Shown here in pieces: positions 46,500 to 58,559 of a DNA stretch of 64,000 bases. The notes under the pieces are model-generated. The model was not told the origin of the DNA. It saw only the letters and a list, made by a program, of their open reading frames with translations, and did no database searches. Origin of the DNA: Thunnus maccoyii (Eukaryota; Chordata; Actinopteri; Scombriformes; Scombridae); contig NC_056550.1 of NCBI RefSeq assembly GCF_910596095.1, forward strand, positions 24,424,001 to 24,488,000, given 5' to 3'. How positions within the stretch are numbered: position 1 is the stretch's first letter; every line of letters begins with the position of its first letter. The position numbers and the translations under genes are program-made.

Positions 46500-47455
46500 A
46501 TTTACCACACCAGCACCACTGACAACTTGCTGTTACTCAAGTACTGTAAACATTTTAGGAACGTCTTCATTACTTGAGCATTTTATGCTACTGTTTACTC
46601 CCACTGCTCTATATCTCAGAGGCAAATATTGTACAGAAGCACTGCCTTCCAGATTAATGTAGAAACATGAAATTCACAGGGCATATGTATCATGTCCAGA
46701 CACACAAAAAAGCCTCTTGGAGCCATACTGTAAATCCAACAGGAAGTCGGCCATCTTGGAAAAACTGGTCAATTTTTGTGTTTTTTTGGCCATTTTTTGC
46801 CATTTTCAGGCCTTTTATTTTAACGAAGTCCTCCCACAGAATTCATCATAATGACTTCAAAATCAATGTGTGTCATCTAGACTAGTTTATGATCAAAAGT
46901 TATCAAAAGATTTAGTTAATGTTGAAGCGTGTGGCCGCGGCGTGGTGTTGAGTTTTGATGTTTCACCATTACAGAGGAAATTGCTATAACTTTAGTGCAA
47001 ACTGGCTCCATAGCGCCCCCTAAGAAATTTCAGTGAAACAGCCCCAGCAGCAGGCAAAATACTGGACAAAGTAAGTGATGTTTAACTTCTTCTTGCAATG
47101 TCTGAAAACAGCCCAGAGTCTGAAGACATCTACACGCTTGTGATAGAAGCCCTTCGATTGCTCCTCCTCCACCAACTGTAACAGTAAAATGCTGCTTAAA
47201 CATCAACGCATCAGTAATAATAATACAGTAATATAATGTATATATAATAGTATAGTGAGTAACACCAACGAGGGACATTTCTCTGTATTAAGAGCATTTT
47301 TACTTTTGATACTTTAAGTACAATTAGCCGCTTTAATAATACCTCCATACTTTTAGTGACTTTTACTACTAATGGAGTATTTTTATATTGTTGTATTGCT
47401 ACTATCTATATACTCAAGTAAAAGATCTCAGTTCTTCTTCCACCACTGATAAAAT
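46500..47455 (-). repeat. Repeat family C, reverse copy, split by another repeat
   Basis: Family C sequence (tgctactgtttactcccact, ctcagaggcaaatattgtac) stops at about 46650 and resumes at about 47285 (gatactttaagtacaattag), ending atctcagttcttcttccaccactg at 47450. Between lies an unrelated repeat with aggaagtcggccatcttgg, ggccattttttgccattttcaggcc and ctccatagcgccccctaag, also of a common fish type. Nested insertion order is visible. Confidence 0.6.
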
Positions 47456-48420
47456 ATGAAAAGTTCAATCCTATAAAATGATTCATGATTATCTTCTTAT
47501 TAAATATACTGTAGTTCTTTACCATGTTTTGCTCAAATATCATGTCCTGCAAAGAAGAATTGTTATATTTTTCTTTCAAAAAGTTTTACATATGAAACTG
47601 AATCTACCTTGAGTCATAGTTAGTAAAACCAGTTTCCACCTCTGACTTGAATAGAGCATGAATTATTGATGCTCAGCTCAAATCAAGTCATGGTGATCAG
47701 AGCATGCTGTCAGCGCGGCCGTCCGTCCATTTAACTCCTATTTGAAGCTTGAGCTGCCACTGAAACCTTAATGTGTGAAAAGCCACCTGTAATGAGTGTG
47801 TCAAATACAATCTGTATTCTCCACTGGTGAGTGCGACCCCATTGTGACCATCAGAGGAGTCCCCCGGGGAGCGTGTGAAAAGTGTGTCTACCAGCGATGA
47901 ATGTGTGAGGAGGCCAGCAGCAGGCAGAAGGCCAGGGGCTGTTGTCTGACACTGATTTGTAAAGGGAGACAATACGGCTCATTGACCTGCCCGGCTCCAC
48001 TGTCTGTTGCACATACCTCGCCCAGCCCTCCCCGGTGGCTTCGCTGCTCTTTAAACACGAGGAGCAGATTGCCACAGGCGCAGGGAGGGGAGGCCGATGG
48101 GACACAGGTTGCTTTGACAATGAGGATCCTCCAAGAAAAGAGAGAGAGAGAGAGAGAGAGAGATGCAGCTCTGAGCCAAAACTTTGATGAATACATTTAC
48201 AGAGAAAAACCTCTCTGTTACTATATTTTCTTACCTCTCTGACTGATAAAGTACGTATGATAAGAAATATAAGATTGATGCAGCATTAGTGGTTTGGTCA
48301 CTTAATATTTTGACCTGAATTTCTATCTTGTCAGGTGCAAAAAACCTCTGAAAAAGGGTTGAAACTTCTTATAATTCCTCGACACAAAACAAAATCTGCA
48401 TCACTGTGTTGGCAAACTAA
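47456..48420. other. Intergenic, possible enhancer upstream of the cyclin gene
   Basis: The 47640-48170 stretch is GC-richer than its surroundings, shows no repeat family I recognise and has CACCTG E-boxes and TAATGAG-type sites. A (GA)n microsatellite lies at 48138-48162. The minus-strand open frames here (47697-48196) overlap each other in three frames and look spurious. Confidence 0.35.
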
Positions 48421-48427
48421 CGAGTAA

Positions 48428-48770
48428 GACTGCAACTCATGAATATTTTCATTATTAAATATTCCACCATTTATTTGCTTGTTTAATCAATTAATTGAAA
48501 AGAAAACTGTGAAAAATGCCCATCATAAGTCCTTATATTAGCTTATTTTGTCCAGAAAAAACAGTCCAGAACCAAAAGATATTTAATTTACTATCATTTA
48601 AGACAAAGAAAAACTGTAAAAATATCACATTTGAAAAGCTGGAAGCAGCATATTTTGTACATTTATGCTTGAAAAACGATTTAAAATTGGTTAAATTGGT
48701 TATCAAAAGTGTTGCAGATTGTCTGTAAATCTACAATCAATTAATCAACTAATCATTTCAGCTCTACTAA
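48428..48770. repeat. MITE-like repeat, 'actgcaactcatgaatattttcatta' copy
   Basis: Near-complete member of the 'gctgcaactaacgatt' family. It starts gactgcaactcatgaatattttcattatta, has atcacatttgaaaagctggaagcag inside, and ends caattaatcaactaatcatttcagctcta. Confidence 0.7.
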
Positions 48771-49518
48771 AGAGTTTAATGTTAAAAAAGAAGGTAAAAA
48801 CAGTATTTCACAAGCAAAAAGCAGTTTTGGAAAATAAGATTTTTGCAGAAATCGGATTTTTTTCCCCCTCAGTTATTCATCTCACAACCCATAAAATTTA
48901 TCTCACGACTCAACTGAAACCGTTTTAGGATTTTAACTGTGACAAAGGTTGCAAACTGTCTGCTGAAATCATATTAATTGAACCAAAATTAGAAATTAAT
49001 TCACTGAATAAAGGGGGACATCGTTATACAAGTAAATATCAGAATTCCACTCTGTCCACCACCGAGTTGCAGGATTTAACATCTATCTTGCGTTTGACGT
49101 ATTTCCTCCTGTGCTCACGTTGTAAACAAACACCCCTCATCCTATTGTCATCCATTCCCATTGTCAGAGTCTGGAGATGACCTTTCCTCTCTCCTCTCTG
49201 TCTCTGCCTCTCACCCCTCGCAGCCTTTTCTTTTCCTCCCTTCTCTCTTTCACTGTCGAAGGCAAGCTGTTGCTCTGTCCCTGCGGGCCACTCCCTCTCT
49301 TGTCTGCTCCTCTTTTACTCCTCCCCTGCCACCATCTCTGCCCTGCTCTCCTTCTTTCTCCCTCTATCTCCCCACCTGTTGAAGCAATTGTTGCACAGAC
49401 CGTATTGTTGTCTTCTTATTATTTTATGTCACTCACGACGGGTCTCCGCCTCTTTTTGCGGTCCTTTTTTCCACTCTGTGCCACTCCCCTCTCTCTCTCT
49501 CTCTCTCTCCCTGCTTGG

Positions 49519-49525
49519 TATAAAA
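49519..49525 (+). promoter_or_regulatory. TATA box of ccndx
   Basis: TATAAAA lies 174 nt upstream of the ATG at 49699, with no splice signal between them. A start site near 49550 would give an unspliced 5' UTR of about 150 nt. A (CT)n stretch at 49490-49510 directly precedes it. Confidence 0.65.
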
Positions 49526-49698
49526 CCCAGAGATAAACAGTTGAGGTGTGATATTCAGCAGAGCACCACAGGAGGTCAAAAGTAGTCCAACAAGACAAAA
49601 AAAGAGGATTTCCCAGCAGGTGCAAGAGGGACATTGGCGGCTGCAGCGTTTCTTTTCCCACCTGGACGTGAATAAGTTCATATTTTACCCAGCAGGAG

Positions 49699-51565
49699 AT
49701 GGAAAGAGGCATGTCTGTGTCTCTGTGGTGTGAGGAAGCGGAGGACGACCAGAGTCAGACCGAGGCGCCGGCCCAGGGCCACATCAGGGGCTCGTCTCAG
49801 CTGCGAGCCGCCTGGGACCCCACCGTGTCGGGGCATCGTGTAATCCAGAGGCTGCTTCACGTGGAGGAGAGGTACATGCCCTCCGTGCTCTACATCACCC
49901 TCATCCAGCGGGATCCGGAGCGCAGGGAGGAGCTCACCAAATGGGCCCTGGAGGTATGAAACTCTCTCTCTCATGCACCAGTTTCTCCCCAGATTCCCCT
50001 TGCAGTGCTGGATGTTTTCCATCTTCTTGTTTCTTCCTCTGCAGGTGTGCTGTGAGTGCGGCTGTGATGAGGCAGTGTTCCCCCTGTCTGTCTCTCTGAT
50101 GGATAGGTTCCTGTCCGCCTCTCTGTCCCTGCCCGTCTCACCTTACTGCCTGGCTGCCGGCTGCATCCTCATCGCCTCGAAACTCACTGAGAGCGACAAC
50201 GTCACGGCCGACACTCTCTGCGCTGCGGCCGAATACAGCTTCCTGCCTTCTGACCTGCGGGTGAGTCACAGCATCCACAGACACGTGGGTGAGAACTTAA
50301 CATACAGTCAGGGCTGTAGTGGAGTGGAAGAAGGGGTCGTCTCCAGCTGTGGACCTCTAACACCAACTAATCCTTGATTTTACACGTGGAATACCTTGTT
50401 TCACACCTTTTTTATGTCATAATATGTGGTGGAAAACTTACATACATACAAAGATGAGGTCTTGAAGGGAGGCAAACTTTGATTCTCTTCTCTGTTGATG
50501 TTTGTTGTGTCTTAACAAAGCCATCAACTGGATTTCAGCCCATTTAAAACTTCAATTTACAATCAAATAGGTCTAAAACTAACATTTTTAGATGACTGAT
50601 TACTCTATCACATTTATTTTTTGGTTAAAAGTCTATAAATGGGGGGAAATAAATAAATACAGATGCTCAGAGGAGACAATGATGCATCTGTATGACACTG
50701 ACTACATAAAATATCAGACGTATTTGGCTCAATCATTTAATATTAGTGTTTTAATCTGATTTTGAATTTAAATTTAAGCATCTATTGTTCATTTCACTCA
50801 GCCAGAGCAGTCAGATATCCTCAGAGAATAACCTGCAGCCTCTAAAATATAGAAAATAACTAAACCCCTCACAATATATATATATACTATTGTATGATAC
50901 TATTAATATTAAAGGGACACCTCTGACTTTTTTCTGCCCTCTTCTCTCCATCAGGAAATGGAGCGTGTCATCCTCGCCACCCTGCGGTGGGACACAGCAG
51001 CGGTGACTCCACAGGACTTCTTCCCACACTTTCTCGCCTCCGTGGAGGAGTGGGGAGACGTAGACGGCAGCGACTCCGAGGAGCTGCTCTGCACCCTGCG
51101 GAGGCACAGCGACACTCTGGCCGCCATGTGTGTCTGTGACTCCCGTTTTCTGGGAGCGCCGCCGTCACTTGTCGCTGCAGCTTCCCTGAACTGTGCCCTG
51201 AGAGGTCTGGGCAACAAGGGCCCCACTCAGCTTTCTCTTATGAGTGAAGCGCTGGCAGAGCTGTGCCAAACTGACCTGGTGAGTATATCTGTGAATCGTG
51301 AGGCCGCAGTTGAATTGAATGGGAACTTTAAGCAGGCAGACTAAGAATACTAGTGTTTTAAGGCTTTACAGTCATGCCAAATGTTTTCAACAATCATTTA
51401 TTTTCTGAATCCCAGGCGGTGCTGCAGTGCTACAGCGAGATGATCGAATACGCCCTCCAACAGCGGCTGAGGAGCGGGCTCCAGCAGGGGCCCCTGGAGA
51501 AAGGTGAAGAGGTGGAAAACGAAAGGGCCGGGACGCCCACCGACATGAGAGAGATTGATTTCTAA
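49699..51565 (+). CDS. ccndx: D-type cyclin, probably cyclin Dx
   Basis: D cyclins bind CDK4/6 and drive G1 exit by RB phosphorylation. Exons: 49699-49953, 50045-50260, 50955-51278, 51416-51565; all are phase 0, 314 residues. Landmarks: RB-binding LxCxE near the N-terminus (LWCEE, residues 9-13); cyclin box from RVIQRLLHVEERYMP; the CDK-contact lysine in ASK (K131) and glutamate in the exon-3 start MER (E160). VFPLSVSLMDRFLS and PPSLVAAAS match D cyclins. The C-terminus is GTPTDMREIDF, equivalent to the TPTDVRDVDI degron around human cyclin D1 T286. The exon pattern matches D cyclins, but the protein is too divergent for D1, D2 or D3, fitting the fish/amphibian ccndx lineage lost from mammals. 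D-type status is firm; the Dx name is less so. ATTAAA at 51985 is a likely polyadenylation signal. Confidence 0.9.
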
Positions 51566-52020
51566 ACACTGAATCAGCTGTTTTGTATTTGCAAGTGTGA
51601 ATCAATCAAATTTCCTCCAAGTTCATCAGTCAAACTGATATAAATTGATTATGACCTCAAAAAATATTTTTATATTTTGAAATTACTTTATCGAATGACT
51701 GTTAATTTATTTTTGACTTTATTTATTTGTGAACAATTTTTGCAACTATGTGTTTTTTTTACCATGTGCCATATTTTATTATCTATTCCAATTAATTTTA
51801 TTAGCAGGCCTAGGTGTTATTTTGACATTTTGATGCTTAATATTTATACCTTTTATTTATTATCATTATTATTATTATTATCATGTGCAATTATTGTCTC
51901 TTTTGATGTTAATTTATTTCAATCTGCCATACTTTTGTGTTTGTGTGATGAATTAAATATACAACAAATCTATTTTTCAAAGCAATTAAAAACATTTGTA
52001 CATATTTTGTGTCCATGTAT
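51566..52020 (+). other. ccndx 3' UTR
   Basis: Very AT-rich, with several ATTTA-like pentamers (for example attatttatttgtg, tttattta), which would favour unstable mRNA. ATTAAA is at 51985-51990. No other features were seen. Confidence 0.55.
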
Positions 52021-52630
52021 TATTTAAAGGGATGATGCTGCCTTTACGTGCTATTCATAGGCGTGTAATTCGGAACTTTTACAATTCATCTTATTTGGTG
52101 GGACAAGTATGAGTATTTTATTTTAATTTTTGTATGATGTAATGCTTTAAATGGATAGTTATTTTAGTTTAGTATAATGTTTATTTATTATACTCCTGTA
52201 TGAACTCTAACATTTGATACCGTAATTATTTTGTAAATTTGCCTGCCCAGGGACTGCAGATGAAATTCAGGTGTCTTGCTAACTCTGGGACAATCAATGT
52301 CCATGTTAGAGATTAAAACTAATAATAATGAAAATAACCTCCTAAATGGACACCAGAAAAAGCAAATATTTTGGTGTTTTTCTTTTTGTTTTTTGTTTGT
52401 TTGTTTTGTGTGTTTGTTTTCTGACCTTATACGAAAAATAGAACACTTGACTCTGCCAAAAATGTTAGACAGTTTAACTATTTATTAATATACCAAATAT
52501 TCCATCATGAGTTGACATTACTTTCACTGTCACAACTCAACAATTCGTTCATCATCCCACCACTTATTATTCTTGTTATTTCCATTATTTCCAACGGTCC
52601 TTGAAAGCAGCACGTTAAATCGCTGCTGCA
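52021..52630. other. Short intergenic gap between ccndx and nucb1
   Basis: AT-rich, with a tttgtttgtttgtttt run near 52390. Nothing gene-like was seen. Confidence 0.5.
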
Positions 52631-52710
52631 TTCTCATGACGTCAATTTTATCCGACGCTGGTGTGGATCTTGTTTGGGGCATCGGATTAGATATTAAAAA
52701 CACACCTGCG
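52630..52710 (+). promoter_or_regulatory. Putative nucb1 promoter / non-coding first exon with CRE
   Basis: CRE TGACGTCA at 52637-52644 is followed by a strong splice donor, CTGCG|gtaagaaa, at 52710/52711. An acceptor (tgtttaag) at 54023-54024 sits 4 nt before the nucb1 ATG, so a non-coding first exon joined to 54025 is plausible. Human NUCB1 responds to ER stress through ATF6-type sites, which resemble CREs; relevance here is inference. Confidence 0.5.
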
Positions 52711-53149
52711 GTAAGAAACGAGACATTTAAAGATATATGTGGGTTTTAACTAGTTGTAATAGTGGTTTTGACATCGGCGGACGTTAAATGCTGCGTTAAA
52801 AACACATCTTCAGGTAGATAATGAGAGGAGGAATTGTGCTAGACGTTTCTATAGCTTACGGCTGCGTTAACGGATAAACAAGCTGTTATGTGACCTGTAA
52901 AATAACGTTTGAAGGTGAATAATGTCTAAAATGTTGTTATAAAATCAAACGTTAGTTCATAAATATCCTAGACCTAGTTTATCATGTCATTACAGTCACG
53001 GAAATATCAGTTTTGTATTGATTCCTCTGCATCCTGTATCAGCATCCGTGTTGTTCTTCCTTAAGCTAGTTGATAGCTACAGACATGACTCATACCTCAT
53101 ATAACTACGAATAATCCCTTTTAAACCTGATATAACTCTATTATGAATG

Positions 53150-53400
53150 TGACGTATGTGAAAAATATGTAAAAATACTCCGTTACAAGTAAATGTCCTG
53201 CATGAAAAACCATAGTTAAGTAAATGATTAATGGGAGAGGAAAGACGAAAAACAAAGCTCTGAAACTGTTTTCAATTTTTGGTCTTTTTTCGGTGAAATA
53301 TTGGATCATTTGAACATTTATTATTTTATTGAAATGAAACCATGTGGGAAGTTTAGTCAGTTGTCAGCTAATGTTACTCATTGTCCCATTTGAAGTAATA
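53150..53400. repeat. Fragments of repeat families C and D
   Basis: Contains aaaaatactccgttacaagtaaatgtcctgcatg (family C) directly joined to aaatgattaatgggagaggaaagacg and ggtgaaatattggatcatttgaac (family D interior). This is the junction expected from a nested C/D copy that has lost its ends. Lies in the presumed nucb1 5' intron. Confidence 0.6.
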
Positions 53401-53754
53401 ATCAAGTCCATGTCCTCATCCAGCTTGTTTACGACCTGGATTTGAATCGCAAAGTTGGTGTCAAAATAGAAAAATATTATAATATAGTCTACATGTAAAT
53501 GAAAGTCTGCTACCGGTAATATAGAGGATGAGTTGAACTCTCTTCTTCCATTACTGGTTAAAACATGTAGAAATCAAATACAGCACATATAGTTAAAATG
53601 TATTTCTAGTGTTTAGACAGACATGAATCAAAGCTGACAAGCCTGAAAATGACAAGACACCTCAGTAGTGATGGAATAATGGTGTAGACAAGGGATATAA
53701 ATAACCAGGTTACACTATGTTTACAATAATAATATCATATCTTAAATGTAAACA

Positions 53755-53975
53755 AAAACAGATTGAAGGACGGGTCTTAAAGCCTCATATAAGCCTCACA
53801 TCAACTTTTAAATGACTGTGTGGACACACTGTGGATTTTGACCTCCATCACTTACATTAAAAGCACATTTGAAGGATCTTTTAATAGCCAGTATGAACAG
53901 GAGGAATGATTACAGCGAGGAAAACCTCTTTCACTGTTCATATGGACACCTGACTGTTGAAGACTGACCATTGGT
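53755..53975. mobile_element. Family A arm just upstream of nucb1 coding start
   Basis: A right-arm fragment: acactgtggattttgacctccatcacttacatt, aatagccagtatgaacaggaggaatgattacagc, gaaaacctctttcactgttc and cacctgac. It ends about 50 nt before the presumed acceptor of the first coding exon. Confidence 0.7.
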
Positions 53976-54028
53976 GTTGTTTTATAGTTTGCATGTGAAC
54001 ATCTGATTGTTGTTCATGTTTAAGGAGG

Positions 54029-57000
54029 ATGAACTTGAAACCAGGCCGGCTGCTGCTGCTTCTATCCGTCTGTGCCGGCGTCTGGTCAGTGCCTATTGAT
54101 CGCAATGGAGGCAACCAAGAAGCTAAAGAGGAAGTCCCAGAGGAGAGCGTGGTAATACTCTCAGTAATCTATATTAGATTTGATCAGGATTCAGTTTTAT
54201 TGTGAATAACTTGTCCTTTACAACAAACTGTTTCAGGACACTGGCCTTTACTACGACAGATACCTCCGAGAGGTGATCGAGGTTTTGGAGACCGACCCTC
54301 ACTTCAGAGAGAAACTACAGACGGCAAACACGGAGGACATCAAGGTCAGAATCTGTTACTGTCTCCCTCTCTTCATTCTCATTCTCACAGCTGACCTTTT
54401 CACAGGTGATAAGAGGATCTGATATTAACGTGTTCTTCTCACGTGTGTTCTCCGTCAGAACGGGCGTCTCAGTAAAGAGTTGGACCTGGTCAGTCACAAC
54501 GTCAGGACCCGTCTGGATGAACTGAAGCGGCAGGAAGTTTCTCGCCTCAGGATGCTGCTCAAAGCCAAACTGGACAGCACCAACACACAGAGTGAGTCGA
54601 TGAGAGAGATGGTGTATATTTACTGTATATTTAGGAAAATGTGTGGAAAATAATGTCTTGTTGTTGTAGTAGAGAGAAGAACACAAACAGATTCTTTCAA
54701 ACTAGTTGTAAATTGTCGTTAATAGTTTATTTATTTACTATATTATACATCTTATTCTCTATAAAATGTCAAATTGTGGCAAATTCCTTTTTTTAATGCT
54801 TTTTTTTCCCCCAACTATTTTCATATGTGCAGCTGCTTTCATGATGAAGAAAAACTGATGAGCTGCAACTAACGATTGTTTTCATTATCGAATAATCTGC
54901 CATTTATTTTTTTATTAATCGGTTAATCGTTTGGTCCATGAAATGTTAAAAAACAGAGAAAAAAATGTCATTTATGATTTAAGAAAAACAACAAATTGTC
55001 ACATTTGAGAAGCTGCTTGAAAAATGACTGGAATGATTCACTGATTATCAAAATAGTTGCCAATTAATTTGATCTGTCGACTAATTGATTAATCGTTGCA
55101 GCTCTAGATCTTAGTAATAATAATTAATACCACATTTTATCCAAGTTACTTAACTGTACTTAAATTATATGATATGAAACTGAGGAAAGCAGCCCTTTCT
55201 TTATTTGCAAAACTGCAACCAGCAAATGTTTTATTTACTTGATAACAAATTCTAATGATGAATAATTTATTTAAAAGGTTAGATTTGGCTCATTTTTGGT
55301 CGATCAACGAATCAACAGTTTGAGAACTATTGACAAAGTTTTCAGCAGTGTTTGCATTAAATATTAATCAACAAATAAGAAAAAATAGATTTTAAAAATT
55401 CATCTTCATTGTCATTTATTTACACACAAATGCACATTTTAGAAAAACAAATAGTCCCGATACATGCAAATATTCATCGTTAGCTGTTTAAAAGCTCTTT
55501 CACCAACAGATAGAACAACGGAGGCATCATGTGTCTTTCATTGTTATCCTCTAATATACTCAGTGAATAAAAACATACAAATGTGCAGTGTTGTCATATT
55601 TCATATTTAGCTCATATGCATGGATGCAAATCATAGTTTAAACAAACAGAGCAGATGGAACCATATGTCCGGAAAAATAAACACATTTTTGACTGTTAAA
55701 GTGTTGTAAAATACACACATGAATGCAAATCAGCAGGTTTGGGTATTAAAAGACTGACGTAGCTTCCATGCAGAGATGTGAGGATGTGTTCAGTGATGTA
55801 TGTACAGGATGTAATAATGATGTGTATCTGCTGCACAGGCCTGCAGATGGACCACGCCTCCCTGCTGAAACAGTTCGAACATCTGGATCCGCACAATCAA
55901 AACACCTTTGAGGCCAAAGATCTGGAGCTGCTAATCTCAACGGTGAGATCCTGCAGGCGGCGATACATGAAGAGCTGTGAAAAGACTTCCTGTCCGGCCG
56001 CTCAGATAGTTCAGATCAGATTTTAATCAAACTCAAAACATTCCAGCGGGATTATAATTACACTGATTTTGACTCAAGGGTGCTACAATTACAGATCCAA
56101 ACAAGATGGTTAAATCTGTCACTGATTGTCCCAGATACTTTGTATTATATCTGACCTCTGTCTCTCTTTGTGTAGGCCACCAAGGACCTGGAGAACTACG
56201 ACGCCGAGAGACACGAGGAGTTCAAGCGCTACGAGATGCTGAAGGAGCACGAGAGACGGGAGTACCTGAAGGGCCTGGATCAGGAGAAGAGGGAGAAAGA
56301 GGAGAAAAGGATGCAGGAGCTGAAGGAGAAACACCGCCAGCACCCCAAAGTCAACGCTCCGGTACTCACAGATGCAGCCATGTTGACTTTTTTGGTGTGT
56401 GGAAGTGAATCGAGCTCTGTTTACATCTTTTTCCTCTTTCTGCTGCATGTTCTCTCACTCAGGGTAGCGTCGCTCAGCTGCGGGAAGTGTGGGAGGAGAC
56501 AGACGGACTGGATCCACAAGAGTTCAACCCTAAAACCTTTTTTAAACTACATGGTGAGTGACACTTCTTCCCTTACTTCATATCCCACTGATTGAGTTTG
56601 ATGTAAAAACGGTCTCTATTCTTCTCTGCCCTGTTTAGATACTAATGAAGATGGTGTTTTAGATGAGCAGGAATTGGAAGCTCTGTTCACTAAAGAGGTA
56701 AAGGAACCTACACGACACGATGTTTTATTCCAGACTCTGTTCAAATCTCATGACAGAATATCAAAAACTGGATGATAATCCTTTTGAAAATCCAGCTGTT
56801 TGGCCTTTTGTTTCCGAGTTCTAGCACACTTTCAGCTAACATCTGTTCATTTCCCTCCTCCAGCTGGAGAAAGTCTACAACCCAAAGAACGAGGAAGACG
56901 ATATGATGGAGATGGAGGAAGAGAGGCTGAGGATGAGGGAACACGTCATGAAGAACGTGAGTTTTAATCATTTACTTTTACGTTCCTGCTCTTGTTTTTC

Positions 57001-58222
57001 ATCCGATGCCGTCTGTCGGTCTTCTAACTGCTTATGTTTCTGTGTTAAAAGGTGGATACAAATAAAGACCGTCTCGTCAGCCTGGAGGAGTTCCTCAAAT
57101 CCACCGAGAAGAGGGAGTTCAATAATCCCAAAGAGTGGGAGGTAAAGAGCCAAGAGATGGCCTGAAGGTTGGGGGAGTGGGCGGGTGATCGGAGGGTCTG
57201 AGGTTCAAATCCCAAGGGAAGCTGGGAAAATGTGGGTGGTGAATTTGAACGGGTGATTCTGTTCTTTCCCTCATCGAATCACACACACGTGGAACTGCTG
57301 CAGTGTTGAAGTGTAGTGTAACGTTGTGTTGCGTGCACATCAGGACCGGCTTCTACATGAGATTGTGGTAATATGTCGTTAAAGCTATCCGATGCTTTGT
57401 AATAAGGGGCAGGCAGGATAACTGGTGTAAACAGCATCATGTAGCTTTGGTTAAAACATTTATTCAGGCAAATCTCACTGCATGCTAACCAATGAGTGCA
57501 GGTTTTCTGTTTATGCTAAGAAAAGATGACACTTCATGTTTTATTGTCATGATAATGTTAAAGATGGCACCTATGAGAGGCCAGAAATTAAAATAAAGTG
57601 TAAATCCAGTGTGTTTATGTACGTTCCCCGCCGTCTCTCCAGACTCTGGACACCGTGCCGGTGTACTCGGAGGAGGAGCTCCAGCGGTTCGAGGCTGAAC
57701 TCAGGGACAAAGAGGAGGAGCTGAAGAGGAAGGCCGAGACTCTTCGTCAGGAGCAGGAGCTGCTGAAGGAGAGAGGCAAAGCTCTGGAGGCCCAGAGGAG
57801 AGAGTACCAGCAGGTAACCGTGCACCGCCGCCTCGCTTAACGCTTCTTATGATCTGTGACTGACCTAAAAAAGTCGGACAATGTGATTATAATTATCGGA
57901 GCTTCACTTGTCTTCACGTTTCAGGCGGTGTTAGAGATGTCGCAGAGACAGAAGGAGCCGCAGGCAGCAGATGGGCAGCCTCCCGCGGGTCCCAACGGAG
58001 AACTACAGTTTCAACCAGAGGCACAGAAACTAGAAGATAAAGGTAAACAGTCCAGTATCATCTGTATGAATCTGTGTTGTAATAGTTTCCAGTAAGCGAA
58101 TCTTCATCTTCCTCTTCTTCTTCTTCTCTTTCACAGAGGCAAAAGCTCCAGCTGACCATGGAGCTCCAGTTCAAAATAATCTGCCTGCGGAGCCTCCACA
58201 GAATCTGCCAATACACACTTAA
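54029..58222 (+). CDS. nucb1: Nucleobindin-1 (calcium-binding Golgi/ER protein)
   Basis: NUCB1 is a lumenal Ca2+-binding protein of the Golgi that also binds G-alpha subunits and DNA. Exons: 54029-54151, 54237-54344, 54459-54591, 55839-55942, 56176-56361, 56463-56553, 56639-56697, 56864-56956, 57052-57141, 57643-57813, 57925-58042, 58137-58222; phases agree, 453 residues (human 461). The signal peptide is [20 protein letters not shown], then [41 protein letters not shown] and [20 protein letters not shown] follow. A basic [15 protein letters not shown] helix comes next. EF-hand 1 is [12 protein letters not shown] (249-260); EF-hand 2 is [12 protein letters not shown] (301-312), with Arg where Gly is usual, as in mammals. 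The C-terminal coiled coil is rich in [18 protein letters not shown]. It lacks the long poly-Gln of the human protein. Polyadenylation signals are at 58443 (ATTAAA) and 58533 (AATAAA). Confidence 0.95.
54858..55350. repeat. MITE-like repeat, complete copy plus partial second copy
   Basis: A complete copy spans gagctgcaactaacgattgttttcattatcg (54860) to attaatcgttgcagctcta (about 55107), with imperfect inverted ends (agctgcaac/gttgcagct). A further fragment (tgcaaccagcaaatgttttat, gatcaacgaatcaac) follows to 55350. Located in nucb1 intron 3, the gene's largest internal intron. Confidence 0.75.
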
Positions 58223-58260
58223 ACGCAGCGTGCTCCGACAGCCTCAACACACACCACTCC

Positions 58261-58262
<2 letters not shown>

Positions 58263-58297
<35 letters not shown>

Positions 58298-58305
58298 ACA
58301 CACAC
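58263..58305. repeat. (CA)n microsatellite in nucb1 3' UTR
   Basis: About 28 nt of CA repeat, an interruption, then more CACACA, starting 41 nt after the nucb1 stop. Confidence 0.9.
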
Positions 58306-58559
58306 GTGATTTGCACTGACACAGATATCCAGATGGGTTCTGCAAACTGAATTATGTGAACTGTATGTATAAATTCAGACAGACTGGCGTTTTATCATCA
58401 TGACATATTGTGCTGCGTGTTCATTTCTGTGGTCTACATTAGATTAAAGGTCTCAAAAACATCCGATATCAGTGTTTATGTGAAGTTTTCAGTCATGCAG
58501 GGTCTCTACTATAAAATCACCACAACATAAGAAATAAATTCTTTATTTAAAGCCTCTAA

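Noticed and set aside
47697-48196. Three overlapping minus-strand frames of 89-102 codons
   Set aside because: Three frames open over the same DNA indicates GC composition, not coding; no family match.
54029-58222. nucb2 (nesfatin) as the identity of the last gene
   Set aside because: Signal peptide/N-terminus, [10 protein letters not shown] and the C-terminal half fit NUCB1 better, and neighbouring genes come from the same ancestral linkage group as human NUCB1.
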